From positions 1 through 63,185 of the IMG/VR virus record IMGVR_UViG_3300013126_000002: a stretch of DNA of 63,185 nt; one strand, given 5' to 3'. The notes under the pieces are model-generated. The model saw only the letters and a program-made list of their open reading frames with translations, was not told the DNA's origin and searched no databases. Made by a program: the position numbers and the translations under genes. The stretch comes from a virus. Below are positions 48,745-56,574 of the stretch, piece after piece; the first letter of the stretch is position 1, and each line of letters starts with the position of its first letter.

Positions 48745-48768
48745 AAAACCCGGCTTTCGCCGGGTTTT
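48745..48768. terminator. Bidirectional terminator between convergent units
   Basis: AAAACCCGGC pairs perfectly with GCCGGGTTTT around a four-base loop. Rightward it ends thyX; leftward it supplies a U tract for the lysis-block transcript. Confidence 0.9.
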
Positions 48769-48807
48769 CTACTTCTTCTTACCGCCACCCTTCTTCTTAC
48801 AAGCCAC
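48769..48807 (-). CDS. Twelve-residue Lys/Gly peptide (MACKKKGGGKKK)
   Basis: GTG start with AAGGAGGGTGATCCC directly upstream, then Ala-Cys and a Lys/Gly run to a TAG that abuts the terminator stem. Very short, so chance cannot be excluded, but the ribosome site is one of the best in the late unit, and similar tiny Lys-rich peptides occur at the ends of phage operons. Confidence 0.35.
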   Translation of the reverse strand: MACKKKGGGKKK

Positions 48808-48811
48808 GGGA

Positions 48812-48901
48812 TCACCCTCCTTTCTGCTGACATTTACGACAAGTCGCCCCTTCGCAGGGACAGTAAGGTTTCCCACATTTCGGGCAGGTAGGTGCGCTCA
48901 T
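48812..48901 (-). CDS. Tiny zinc-ribbon protein (29 residues)
   Basis: Six Cys in 29 residues: Cys-Pro-Lys-Cys, Cys-Pro-Cys, then Cys-Arg-Lys-Cys. ATGA overlap with the upstream 33-residue gene. Probably binds zinc; function unknown. Confidence 0.5.
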   Translation of the reverse strand: MSAPTCPKCGKPYCPCEGATCRKCQQKGG

Positions 48902-48999
48902 GCCAACCACCAATAGATCATCCACCAAGCAGTGAACGCCCAGCCAATCCCATTCCATGTGGCTTTAGTGCTAATTTCCGCGCAGATTAGTCCAACCAT
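48898..48999 (-). CDS. Tiny membrane protein (33 residues)
   Basis: Trp-rich hydrophobic segment (about 18-33: Trp-Ala-Phe-Thr-Ala-Trp-Trp-Met-Ile-Tyr-Trp-Trp). Overlaps the upstream gene by 29 nt and the downstream one by ATGA. Could be a minor lysis effector. Start uncertain. Confidence 0.4.
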   Translation of the reverse strand: MVGLICAEISTKATWNGIGWAFTAWWMIYWWLA

Positions 49000-49351
49000 A
49001 GCGTTGTAACCCCTCAAGCATAGCCGGTCCGACCGGATCACCATTTGCCAGTGCGCCAGCACCATACCCAAGCGCACCACCCACACTCGGCGCAACAGCG
49101 AGTCCAGCCGCGCCAAGCCCCATACCCAACCGCGCAGCCTTGGCTGCCTGTGCAGCACGCCATTGACCAGCCGCCTGACCGGCAGGAGATGCTACAGGCT
49201 TAGGGGCAGCAGTCGCTGCGGGTGTGTGGCTCTGGAAGCCAGCGCGTTCCAGTTCGGCAATAGCCGGGTTCTTAACGGGGTCCATCAGGCGGTGCGTGGC
49301 ACCCTGATTTTGCAGCACATCAATACCTTGCGGGGGGATCATTCCGGCCAT
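48971..49351 (-). CDS. Small Ala/Gly-rich protein near lysis genes
   Basis: 126 residues with AAGGAG upstream. Ala/Pro-rich middle and a Gly/Ala-rich hydrophobic stretch (75-105) that could insert in membranes. Position after Rz1 suggests a lysis or late structural role; unrecognised. Confidence 0.65.
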   Translation of the reverse strand: MAGMIPPQGIDVLQNQGATHRLMDPVKNPAIAELERAGFQSHTPAATAAPKPVASPAGQAAGQWRAAQAAKAARLGMGLGAAGLAVAPSVGGALGYGAGALANGDPVGPAMLEGLQRYGWTNLRGN

Positions 49352-49352
49352 G

Positions 49353-49640
49353 TTACTTCTCCTTTTGGTTCACCGCATCTACCAGCCCATTGTGGCGGGT
49401 AGCGCATAGATTATACTCAGAAGCCCAGCGCAGCAGAGTAGAAACAAGCATAGTGCCAGTAGTTCCTTCATGCTCACTTAGCGGGTCGCACTTCGTCAGC
49501 AGGTTTTGCTGGATCGGCGGCACCACCTCTGGCTGCTTTGTTAATAAGCTGCACCCCGGAAGCATCAAGGCAATGCTGAGAATAAACGGGACGGTCAATA
49601 ATCTTGAGCTTTTCACGTTCGATTGTACGTTCATTTGCAC
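49353..49640 (-). CDS. Outer-membrane spanin lipoprotein (Rz1-like)
   Basis: 95 residues. A basic N-terminus, a hydrophobic core (about 16-27) and a Leu-Pro-Gly-Cys lipobox (Cys30) define an outer-membrane lipoprotein. Starts within the Rz-like gene in another frame, the hallmark Rz/Rz1 nesting. Together they fuse inner and outer membranes in the last step of lysis. Confidence 0.85.
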   Translation of the reverse strand: MQMNVQSNVKSSRLLTVPFILSIALMLPGCSLLTKQPEVVPPIQQNLLTKCDPLSEHEGTTGTMLVSTLLRWASEYNLCATRHNGLVDAVNQKEK

Positions 49641-49839
49641 GCAACTCCTTCAGTCGTTCCTCGACTACCGCTGCTACGCGGCCTTCTTCCGCCCGCACGG
49701 CGTTAATCATTTCAACCCGTGCTTCCTGCGCTGCCAGCTCGGCCTCTGCTACAAACGCGCCTTTGGTACGCCAGCCGAGGCTGAAACACACGACAGCGAA
49801 TGCGATGACGGCCAATAGCCTGATAACCAGCGGGTTCAT
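49474..49839 (-). CDS. Inner-membrane spanin (Rz-like)
   Basis: 121 residues from the ATG at 49839 (ATGA overlap with the holin-like gene). One transmembrane segment (4-22) followed by a long Ala/Glu/Arg coiled coil that spans the periplasm. The 3' half overlaps the Rz1-like gene. Family behaviour: pairs with Rz1 to disrupt the outer membrane. Confidence 0.85.
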   Translation of the reverse strand: MNPLVIRLLAVIAFAVVCFSLGWRTKGAFVAEAELAAQEARVEMINAVRAEEGRVAAVVEERLKELRANERTIEREKLKIIDRPVYSQHCLDASGVQLINKAARGGAADPAKPADEVRPAK

Positions 49840-50042
49840 TGTTCGTCCTTCTTCGGAGCCTTGTACTCTACGATGCGCTTGCTGACTTCGTAGCCACCTA
49901 CTGACACCAAGAATACACCAAGCAGTTCCGCACCGATAGTGTCGGCCTGACGCCAGACGACGTAGGTTGCCAGAGCGAATGCAATGTTGGTCCACACCTT
50001 CGACATGCTTGGCCGTCCACGGCTATAGAATAGAAACTTCAT
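49836..50042 (-). CDS. Holin-like membrane protein
   Basis: 68 residues from the ATG at 50042 (AAGGGGG upstream). Two hydrophobic helices (about 19-28 and 36-50) and a charged Lys-rich tail, like small class II-type holins. Sits between a 37-residue membrane protein and the spanins. Probably sets the timing of lysis. Confidence 0.65.
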   Translation of the reverse strand: MKFLFYSRGRPSMSKVWTNIAFALATYVVWRQADTIGAELLGVFLVSVGGYEVSKRIVEYKAPKKDEQ

Positions 50043-50058
50043 AGAGAACCCCCTTCGG

Positions 50059-50172
50059 TTAGTCCCGTTCATCTTCATCCTGCCACGGCTCAACATCGTC
50101 TGAAATAATCACCAGACCCCAGATGATAAACATGACGCACACACATGCGCCTATAAGCAACCAGTCGTTCAT
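50059..50172 (-). CDS. Small membrane protein, possible antiholin or pinholin
   Basis: 37 residues, GGAGG upstream, ATGA overlap with the endolysin gene. One strong transmembrane helix (4-23) and an acidic tail. Between endolysin and the holin-like gene, so a holin partner is likely. Confidence 0.55.
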   Translation of the reverse strand: MNDWLLIGACVCVMFIIWGLVIISDDVEPWQDEDERD

Positions 50173-50579
50173 GGTAAAAAGAACCTCCGTCCAGAGCCGG
50201 GTTTGCGGCTTGACCAGTGCGACCAGCGCGGCGTAGCCGACTTGTGTTCAAACCACAGCCCGCTGCTGTTCAACATTGCGTAATTACGATACAGCCACTC
50301 GTCGATCTTGTTGTCAGGGTCGTAGATGTCCACAGCCATGCCTTGCTTGTGGGCGCTGTTTGGTGCGCCAATGGGGCAGTTCTGCGGGCGGAAGCCGCCA
50401 AGGGTTTCACCACCTACGATAGAGCCGGTGATCGGGTTGATCTTAAACTCTACGCCGTCAGCTACCATCACTTCGATCAGCGCGTTACATGTAGCGACAA
50501 GCTGCTCGATGTTGTTCTCTTGGGCAGGCGTGACATGCCCTGCCCACTTACCGATGACCTGTTCTTTAGTCAGGAACAT
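50169..50579 (-). CDS. Endolysin, M15 peptidase (D,D-carboxypeptidase-like)
   Basis: 136 residues from the ATG at 50579; a longer frame would overlap the upstream gene. Ser-Ala-His-Lys-Gln-Gly-Met-Ala-Val-Asp carries the zinc ligands His and Asp, and Trp-Ser-His-Trp supplies the third His near residue 120. Cuts peptide cross-links in peptidoglycan. No signal peptide, so it depends on the holin. Confidence 0.85.
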   Translation of the reverse strand: MFLTKEQVIGKWAGHVTPAQENNIEQLVATCNALIEVMVADGVEFKINPITGSIVGGETLGGFRPQNCPIGAPNSAHKQGMAVDIYDPDNKIDEWLYRNYAMLNSSGLWFEHKSATPRWSHWSSRKPGSGRRFFLP

Positions 50580-50583
50580 GTTT

Positions 50584-50790
50584 CTACAACGACGGTACGT
50601 ATACCGCGCGAGTTGCTTGGGAGCCGGTGAATTCGCCAGCGTTGTTTTCCCAGTTTGTGTCGGACGCCTCAAGAATGACAATGGCTGCGTCTGCTTTGAC
50701 TTGGCTGGAACATGCGATTACGTCGGTGACGACACTGATAGGGTCGCCGAGCTTGTTGTGCAACGTGGTAGTTACGTAGAGCTTGCCCAT
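50584..50790 (-). CDS. Small late protein, unknown
   Basis: 68 residues, mixed beta/alpha, no motif. Four bases before the endolysin start codon and one base after the zinc protein. Unknown. Confidence 0.6.
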   Translation of the reverse strand: MGKLYVTTTLHNKLGDPISVVTDVIACSSQVKADAAIVILEASDTNWENNAGEFTGSQATRAVYVPSL

Positions 50791-50791
50791 G

Positions 50792-50968
50792 TCATTTCTC
50801 CAGATGTTGAAGTGCTGTGGCTATGCTGCTGTCTTCCCAATCATTGATACGCGGTTCTTCGTCGGGGTCGGGGCGATCACACTTACAGATTTCACCGTTT
50901 TCCGGCATGTATGCTGTCTTGCACAGGGGGCATTTCACAATCTTGCTCAAGACAGATTCGCGTGTCAT
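50792..50968 (-). CDS. Small zinc-binding protein
   Basis: 58 residues from the ATG at 50968 (ATGA overlap). Cys-Pro-Leu-Cys (13-16) and Cys-Lys-Cys (28-30) could bind zinc; acidic tail. Unknown. Confidence 0.6.
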   Translation of the reverse strand: MTRESVLSKIVKCPLCKTAYMPENGEICKCDRPDPDEEPRINDWEDSSIATALQHLEK

Positions 50969-51288
50969 TTCCCTGCTCCGGCGATCCATGCTGCCAGCTT
51001 CACCTGAACCCCGACTATGATTAAGCCGAGGATTAGAACCATCGAGAACCAGATGCCTTTGCGGATGGCTTCTTCACGGATACCTTGCCAGAACTTGGCC
51101 TCGGACTCGGCAGCCTTGATCTTGGCTTCGTGATACCGGCGATGGCCGGACACATCCACCTCGCCATCTACAATAGGGAACGCAGTGTTCAGGTGGCTCA
51201 CCTGCTTGATGATGGTGTCAAGCTGCTGCTCGATGTGGCTGAACTGTCTTCGTTCTGGGCCTGAGTAGTCAGGGTTTTCCATCGACAT
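50965..51288 (-). CDS. Late membrane protein with C-terminal anchor
   Basis: 107 residues, AAAGGA upstream. Polar helical N-terminal 75 residues and one transmembrane segment (about 82-104). Resembles holin-adjacent proteins that regulate lysis, but not proven. Confidence 0.6.
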   Translation of the reverse strand: MSMENPDYSGPERRQFSHIEQQLDTIIKQVSHLNTAFPIVDGEVDVSGHRRYHEAKIKAAESEAKFWQGIREEAIRKGIWFSMVLILGLIIVGVQVKLAAWIAGAGK

Positions 51289-51343
51289 GTTGCGTCCTTT
51301 CGGTTCTTGATTTTATTGGATTGTACCAAAATCAACAGCAAAA

Positions 51344-52225
51344 CTATGCTACTTTTGTACAGTACAACTCAGAACCGGATCGTAATGACACCGCGCTTCC
51401 TGATGTAGTACTACTTTTGGCACGAAGTTGGAAATCACCTGCGGTGCTACTGGTTATAATCCGCGCTCTGTACCAGATTCCATAATCAGTGTTGTATGTA
51501 GCTGCCGCCGTACAAAAATGCGCAGTTTCTGTAGCCAACTCAAAAACGGTAGTGCTACCTCCAGTCCCGTTATAGTGAACTATCTGCTCAGACTTATACG
51601 TAGCCCCGCTCGGCAAAGTACAAGATACAGCAATCTGATATCCTCCAGATATGTTATCCTGCCACGTCAAAAACCCCTCAATCAGATACGTAGAATTTGC
51701 ATCTAGCGCGATGGTGGGCATATTGGTGACGGACATGAACGAAGTCGTGTTAATCGTCTGTCCTGCGGACATAGACACTCGCGTAGTGCCACCGCCACTT
51801 CCACCGCCTGTTGCCTCTACCACGATGTACACGTTCAGATCAGCAGCACCTACACCAGCGCTGGTCACGTCGATGGTCAGGTAGTCGCTGGGTGTGAGTG
51901 CACTGGTAATACTGACAAGGCTGGACAGGTGGCTGCTGGCTGCGATGGTCGGGTACGTGCCGCTGAAGATGCTGGTGCCGTTCTTCTTCACGTCGATGAC
52001 CACAGAACCGCTAGAGCTTGTCGTGCCCAGCGAGATGTACACGCCCGTGATGTTAGTGCTGGTCGGGTGGTAATAGCGATACGTGCCGGTAGACGTAGTG
52101 ACGGGGCCAGCGAAGCTGGACATGATCGGGTCTGACCCACCGTTGTAAGTGACAGGGATGGAGTCGCCAGACGGTAACTGCTGCACCTGCCCGCCGATGA
52201 TTACCAGTGGTTTCTGAACGGCCAT
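51344..52225 (-). CDS. Tail-associated protein with MAVQKPLVII N-terminal tag
   Basis: 293 residues from the ATG at 52225 (TAATG overlap). First 22 residues nearly match those of the gene at 54435, after which the sequences differ. The body is Ser/Thr/Gly-rich beta, with a Gly-Gly-Ser-Gly-Gly-Gly linker near 148 and a jelly-roll-like C-terminus. Probably a fibre or head fibre anchored by the shared tag. Confidence 0.7.
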   Translation of the reverse strand: MAVQKPLVIIGGQVQQLPSGDSIPVTYNGGSDPIMSSFAGPVTTSTGTYRYYHPTSTNITGVYISLGTTSSSGSVVIDVKKNGTSIFSGTYPTIAASSHLSSLVSITSALTPSDYLTIDVTSAGVGAADLNVYIVVEATGGGSGGGTTRVSMSAGQTINTTSFMSVTNMPTIALDANSTYLIEGFLTWQDNISGGYQIAVSCTLPSGATYKSEQIVHYNGTGGSTTVFELATETAHFCTAAATYNTDYGIWYRARIITSSTAGDFQLRAKSSTTSGSAVSLRSGSELYCTKVA

Positions 52226-52623
52226 TAGCCCCACCTCTGCGTCATGACTACGACTGTCGTACCGCCGCCGCTTTCGATAAGCTCAACCAGTCCCTGCTGC
52301 GGATCGTAGTAATAGTCACGGTCAGCGTAGTTGATGTCTTCGATCACAGGTACTTCGGTGTATGTAGCTACGTTTTGTCCTGACAACTCTACGGCACGAA
52401 TACCGGGGACTACGTGGGTAGAACGGTATCTGAAGTTGCCGTCCTCGTAGACCGTAGCCCCGAACAACTGGTGCGTGCCTTCGTATGCCTGTACCGTGAC
52501 CCGCAAAGCCTCACACCAGTTGGATTCTTCATACGTAACGAGCACGTCGAACCACTGCGGGAACGTACGGAACGCCGTACTTCCCACGCTAACAGTGAAC
52601 AGGTTTTGCGGTAGATACCTCAT
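52225..52623 (-). CDS. Small structural protein, unknown
   Basis: 132 residues, beta-rich, with Phe-Pro-Gln-Trp-Phe-Asp-Val and Tyr-Tyr-Tyr-Asp segments. Tightly coupled to both neighbours. Unknown. Confidence 0.65.
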   Translation of the reverse strand: MRYLPQNLFTVSVGSTAFRTFPQWFDVLVTYEESNWCEALRVTVQAYEGTHQLFGATVYEDGNFRYRSTHVVPGIRAVELSGQNVATYTEVPVIEDINYADRDYYYDPQQGLVELIESGGGTTVVVMTQRWG

Positions 52624-54263
52624 ACCGCGATATTTGCTACCGCCCTGACCTGTCCAGCAGCCGTGATCTTGATGTTGGTACTGGTCTCACCACCGCTGCT
52701 GGTCGTGATGGTCTTAGTCGTAGTGTCGTCCGAGAACGTACAGTTGGGCGAGTCGAACACCACCTGAACATCAGTAGCAATGCGCGAACCAGACGCATTG
52801 TACGCCGACAGGTTGAACGATGAATTGATGACCGTCCCGCTGTAGTTATAACTGCTGGATGCGAACGTCAGAGTGATCGTGGTAGCTACAGTCGGACTAT
52901 ACAAGCGAATCCCTGCCCCTATACCTCCTGCATCCATCACCCAAATCCGCCCCTCCATATCAACGCCGAAGGCTCCAGTGGTACTCGCCGTAGATACAGA
53001 CGAACTTGCGATATTATAGGGGATTGTCACTCCCTCGGAGTATCCATTAGTGTCGTCGAAAGTGTATAGCGTCGCTCCGCTAAACGTCATAACAGCGAGG
53101 GTTGTCCAGTCATCTTTGATCGGGAATACATTACGTATATGCCCGTGGGCTGTGCCTATGGCAATAGTTTCTTTGTAAACCAATGTAGTGGGGGTGCCTA
53201 CCGTAATCTTAAATCCGTACATCTTCAGATTAGAAGTGGTTTCGGTGGTGGTGCTTCCTGTCTCATATAAAGCAAAGTACACGTAGTCGTCAGTGGTAGT
53301 ATGTACGATCCACGTTCTCAAAGTGTGAGCAAAACTTGATTTTGCTGCTGCCGAAAATACAGCATCTGAATCCAACCCCCAGTCTATGGTGCAATTACCA
53401 ATAGATTGCGTTAGTCCACTCTCGCTGTATTGCTGGTATTTAACCGTATAGTAAGGAGCTGTTCCATTAGCCGTGGCAATGTATGAATACTTGCTATCAG
53501 AGGTATGTGCGTAACTGTGACTCGGAAACAGTTTCGGGAAAGTCGAGCTTATCCCGGTAGACGCATTTATAACCGTGGTCGTAAGCCCAGATTTAGCCAC
53601 CGCTAGAATACCAATCCTAGAGGCGTCCCCGCTAACTAGCCTACCAACCCCAATAAACCAGTATGTTGCATTCTCTGAAAGTAGCGTCGAGCGATACACA
53701 TATCCAGTACTATCAGAATAAATAGACGTACCGGCCCCCGGAGTGGCGGGCCATTTCCACATTGAATTTGCCACGGGTACGTTAGTACTACCCGAGTTCA
53801 TTAACCCTAACATGAATGATTGGCTAGCATCCCAACCCACGGGAACAAAACCAAAGAATACTGAGGTACCAAGATTGTATCTCGCTGTGTATCTACCAGT
53901 AAGATCAGTCTGTATATAGTAGGTGTTGTTATTACTGGTATTCCACCCATCGGGAGCGCCAGACATAAAATACTTGCTTGTTGAAGACTCTATAAACGAA
54001 TGGTTAGCCACAAGACCACCGGGGTCAGCTAGCGTTGAATCATACCAAGACTGAAAATCGGCAGCCGTGTTAATGGGGAGGCAGCAGAATCTGGCGGGTC
54101 GTAAAGCTGCGTGCGCGTAGGCTTGCGACGCTCCACAGGTAACCCCGAAAACTGGGGTTAGCGTATCTTTTGTGTATGCCTGCGTTCCGAGGTAGATATA
54201 CGAATCGTCCTCGACCATGTTAATGATCCCCAACGGAGCATTTTGCGTGGTAATCAGTGCCAT
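52620..54263 (-). CDS. Fibre-like or receptor-binding protein
   Basis: 547 residues with frequent short beta strands, Trp and Tyr clusters, and a C-terminal Ig-like domain (about 450-547) rich in Thr/Ser. Central region has beta-propeller-like repeats with Asp/Gly turns. Host-binding role inferred from position and composition. Lower GC than its neighbours by eye, suggesting recent acquisition. Confidence 0.7.
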   Translation of the reverse strand: MALITTQNAPLGIINMVEDDSYIYLGTQAYTKDTLTPVFGVTCGASQAYAHAALRPARFCCLPINTAADFQSWYDSTLADPGGLVANHSFIESSTSKYFMSGAPDGWNTSNNNTYYIQTDLTGRYTARYNLGTSVFFGFVPVGWDASQSFMLGLMNSGSTNVPVANSMWKWPATPGAGTSIYSDSTGYVYRSTLLSENATYWFIGVGRLVSGDASRIGILAVAKSGLTTTVINASTGISSTFPKLFPSHSYAHTSDSKYSYIATANGTAPYYTVKYQQYSESGLTQSIGNCTIDWGLDSDAVFSAAAKSSFAHTLRTWIVHTTTDDYVYFALYETGSTTTETTSNLKMYGFKITVGTPTTLVYKETIAIGTAHGHIRNVFPIKDDWTTLAVMTFSGATLYTFDDTNGYSEGVTIPYNIASSSVSTASTTGAFGVDMEGRIWVMDAGGIGAGIRLYSPTVATTITLTFASSSYNYSGTVINSSFNLSAYNASGSRIATDVQVVFDSPNCTFSDDTTTKTITTSSGGETSTNIKITAAGQVRAVANIAV

Positions 54264-54264
54264 A

Positions 54265-54432
54265 TCAAGCCTCTACTTTTTCCCAAGTGATTGGGGTGTC
54301 ATTCACCAGCCGCCAATAGGTATTATCTCTGTGCTGAAAACAGAGATTGCCGACTTCTTCCGGCAGCACACAGGTAATGCGCGCACGCTCGTTTTCAGTC
54401 GGCAACTCCCAAGATACAAATCCTTCAGGCAT
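54265..54432 (-). CDS. Small late protein (55 residues)
   Basis: ATG at 54432, 2 nt past the stop of the upstream gene; its TGA is followed by T and then the next ATG. Trp-Glu-Leu-Pro-Thr, Trp-Arg-Leu-Val-Asn and two Cys. Possibly a chaperone or trimming protein for the adjacent fibre. Confidence 0.6.
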   Translation of the reverse strand: MPEGFVSWELPTENERARITCVLPEEVGNLCFQHRDNTYWRLVNDTPITWEKVEA

Positions 54433-54434
54433 GA

Positions 54435-54911
54435 TTACGACAGCAGTACGCCGTTGTGGTCTAGTGTGATTTCCAGTTCGGTAGTGCTGATAGCAATACC
54501 GATCTTGACCACGTAGTTGCCGGAACCTGTCGGAGCGGTGGTAGTCAGCAGACCAGCCGATGTGGACAGATAGTACAGTGAACCGGCAGTCAGCGTGGTG
54601 GAGCCAGCAACATCGGTCCAGTCGGCAGAAGCCAGGATACCGTCAGTCTGAATAAAGCCGGAGCCAGCAGCGGCGATGGAAGCGTCCTTCACCAGACCCA
54701 GCACTTGGCGAGTACCGGCAGCGCCAGCAGAAGCCTTGTTCACGGAACCAGCAGCAGACACGTACACCGGCATACCGATGGTGATTGCGCCAGCGTTGGC
54801 GTTGGTCATCGCTACGACATCAACTTCGCTGGAAGCTGCTGACAGGGTATCCCCAGACGGGATTTGCTGAACCTGACCATTGATGATTACGAGGGGTTTC
54901 TGGACTGCCAT
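54435..54911 (-). CDS. Tail/decoration protein with shared tag and shared domain
   Basis: 158 residues, AAGGAG upstream. Residues 1-20 match the tag of the 293-residue protein; residues about 45-158 match the C-terminal domain of the next upstream gene (Gly-x-Pro-Val-x-Val ... Leu-Thr-Ala-Gly-Ser ... Arg/Lys-x-Gly-x-Ala). It is therefore a mosaic of two recurring modules. Confidence 0.7.
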   Translation of the reverse strand: MAVQKPLVIINGQVQQIPSGDTLSAASSEVDVVAMTNANAGAITIGMPVYVSAAGSVNKASAGAAGTRQVLGLVKDASIAAAGSGFIQTDGILASADWTDVAGSTTLTAGSLYYLSTSAGLLTTTAPTGSGNYVVKIGIAISTTELEITLDHNGVLLS

Positions 54912-54923
54912 GATAAGTCTCCT

Positions 54924-55493
54924 TTAGACCAAGAGGATTGGTTCCTCAATGTTGACGTTAAGTGTATCAGATTTGACTGCCATGCCAACCCTAGTTACAT
55001 ACCCAGTGCTGGGGGCGGTCAGCGTAATGGCCCCAGAACCAACAAAATAAGGCGAACCCGCCGTAAGTCCGGCAAGCGTTAAACTACCGCTAGTTACTAC
55101 CTTCGCAGTGAACGTAGCAAGAACTGTATCGCGGATAAGGCCGACGATCTGCGGATCGGTGTAGGACGCTGCGTAGACCTTGTTGGCAGATACCTTCACA
55201 GGTGTGCCCGGCGTCAGGTCTTCACCTGCCTCAAGTTCCAGCAACGCACCGCCGCCCCCACCGCCGCCAGAGAACTCGATCCACGTAACCAAGTCGTTAT
55301 CCAGCACCCACAGCGTACCCGTATCGCGGGTGTATACGGCCATGCCAGCAACGCGGCGTTCAGTGGTGATCGCATCGCGTGCGGTGTTATCCGCGACTTC
55401 GTGCCATCCACCTTTGCCATATACGCTTGAATGCGTGGCGTAGGTGTCGGACGGAGCCGTGGTTGCGATGTAGTCGGTGACTGGAATCGGCAT
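54924..55493 (-). CDS. Tail/fibre protein, paralogous domain
   Basis: 189 residues. N-terminal 75 residues end in a Gly-rich linker (eight Gly near 76-83); the C-terminal domain is homologous to the product of the following gene. The start base is shared with the upstream gene's stop. Structural. Confidence 0.7.
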   Translation of the reverse strand: MPIPVTDYIATTAPSDTYATHSSVYGKGGWHEVADNTARDAITTERRVAGMAVYTRDTGTLWVLDNDLVTWIEFSGGGGGGGALLELEAGEDLTPGTPVKVSANKVYAASYTDPQIVGLIRDTVLATFTAKVVTSGSLTLAGLTAGSPYFVGSGAITLTAPSTGYVTRVGMAVKSDTLNVNIEEPILLV

Positions 55494-56422
55494 CAGCTAA
55501 CAGCGATGTTAATCGCACCTCCGAGGATGTTGGTCGTGCGGTGGACGTAATAGTTGGTCGTCTGGCCGAACGTGTTGGTAATCGCAAGAGTGTACGCAGC
55601 TTGCATGGCTACGTCTAGGTTGGTAGCCGTGTCCTTGAACGTGGACTTCAACCCCCATGCAGTCGGGTAGGCAATCCACTTGTAGCCGCCGCCCAAGAAC
55701 GCGAACGTGCCGGTAAAGTTGGTCGCCAGCCCGGTGACGCGCAGGGCTTCTACGTCGGCTTCGACAAGGGCGGCTGTGGTGCTTTCTCCGTAGAACCGTC
55801 GCCACTGCCAACTGACGCTGAAGTCTCTGGTGAAGGTGGCTGCGTTGGTGTTGGTTCCGGTAATGCGCCATGTGTGGCTGGTTGCTGACGTTTTCGTAAT
55901 TGCTCCAATACCCAAGGCTTCTGACCCATCATTAGCACCTCCTGTGAGCAGGTTAGTACTGGCAGTGATGTCATCGATCTTGATCGTATTGGCTTGGACG
56001 TTGCTGCTGTTGCTGGTTGCCCAAGTGAAAGTCTTTGTGCCAGCCGCGATGGTATCTCCTACCTCAAGCGGGCTAGTCTGGCTAAAGCTGAACGAAGAAA
56101 AAGCTGGGGCTTGGTACGGGTAGAACAGTGTGTCCAGCGCGTCCTGCACTGTCCCTGAGAACGTATGCCCCGCCGATACGCCCCCAATCGTTGTAGGCAC
56201 AGGCGTGAGCCTGTTGTAATCTGCGTCACCATACCCAGCGGGGCCAGCCTGCCCCATCGTAACAACGTGGATATGGGTTTCTTCGGAGCTGACATGCGAC
56301 TCCGTATCTACGACAACTACATCGGTAGATTCATGGGTAAAGGAAACGACGGACTCGTCCGGTAGAACGACTACGTTCTTGTCCGGAACTACGACGCTTA
56401 CGGTATCTTTCTGTTCACCCAT
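55493..56422 (-). CDS. Tail fibre protein
   Basis: 309 residues. Acidic Val-rich N-terminus, Gly-Gln-Ala-Gly-Pro-Ala-Gly turn near 55, then a helix-turn segment (Asp-Ala-Leu-Asp-Thr-Leu-Phe-Tyr-Pro) typical of proteins that anchor fibres, and beta C-terminal domain with Trp-Gln-Trp-Arg-Arg-Phe-Tyr-Gly. Overlaps the small upstream gene by 25 nt. Confidence 0.75.
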   Translation of the reverse strand: MGEQKDTVSVVVPDKNVVVLPDESVVSFTHESTDVVVVDTESHVSSEETHIHVVTMGQAGPAGYGDADYNRLTPVPTTIGGVSAGHTFSGTVQDALDTLFYPYQAPAFSSFSFSQTSPLEVGDTIAAGTKTFTWATSNSSNVQANTIKIDDITASTNLLTGGANDGSEALGIGAITKTSATSHTWRITGTNTNAATFTRDFSVSWQWRRFYGESTTAALVEADVEALRVTGLATNFTGTFAFLGGGYKWIAYPTAWGLKSTFKDTATNLDVAMQAAYTLAITNTFGQTTNYYVHRTTNILGGAINIAVS

Positions 56423-56574
56423 ATCTCGTTCGACTCTGAAAAGGTTACAACGTCAGCCGTGTCGGCACGGACAAACAGTTGCCGGAAGAACCGCGATACG
56501 ACCTCGACAATATCGAACAGCCACGATTCGATACTGAAGCTGTTGGTGTCAAAGCTGTTGTCATCAAACGCCAC
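56398..56574 (-). CDS. Small late protein (58 residues)
   Basis: GTG start at 56574 overlaps the end of the repeat fibre gene by 11 nt. Begins Ala-Phe-Asp-Asp-Asn-Ser-Phe-Asp-Thr-Asn-Ser-Phe, a pattern of Asx-Ser-Phe repeats seen at the start of small phage structural proteins, then a Trp-Leu-Phe helix with basic residues. Confidence 0.55.
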   Translation of the reverse strand: MAFDDNSFDTNSFSIESWLFDIVEVVSRFFRQLFVRADTADVVTFSESNEIWVNRKIP

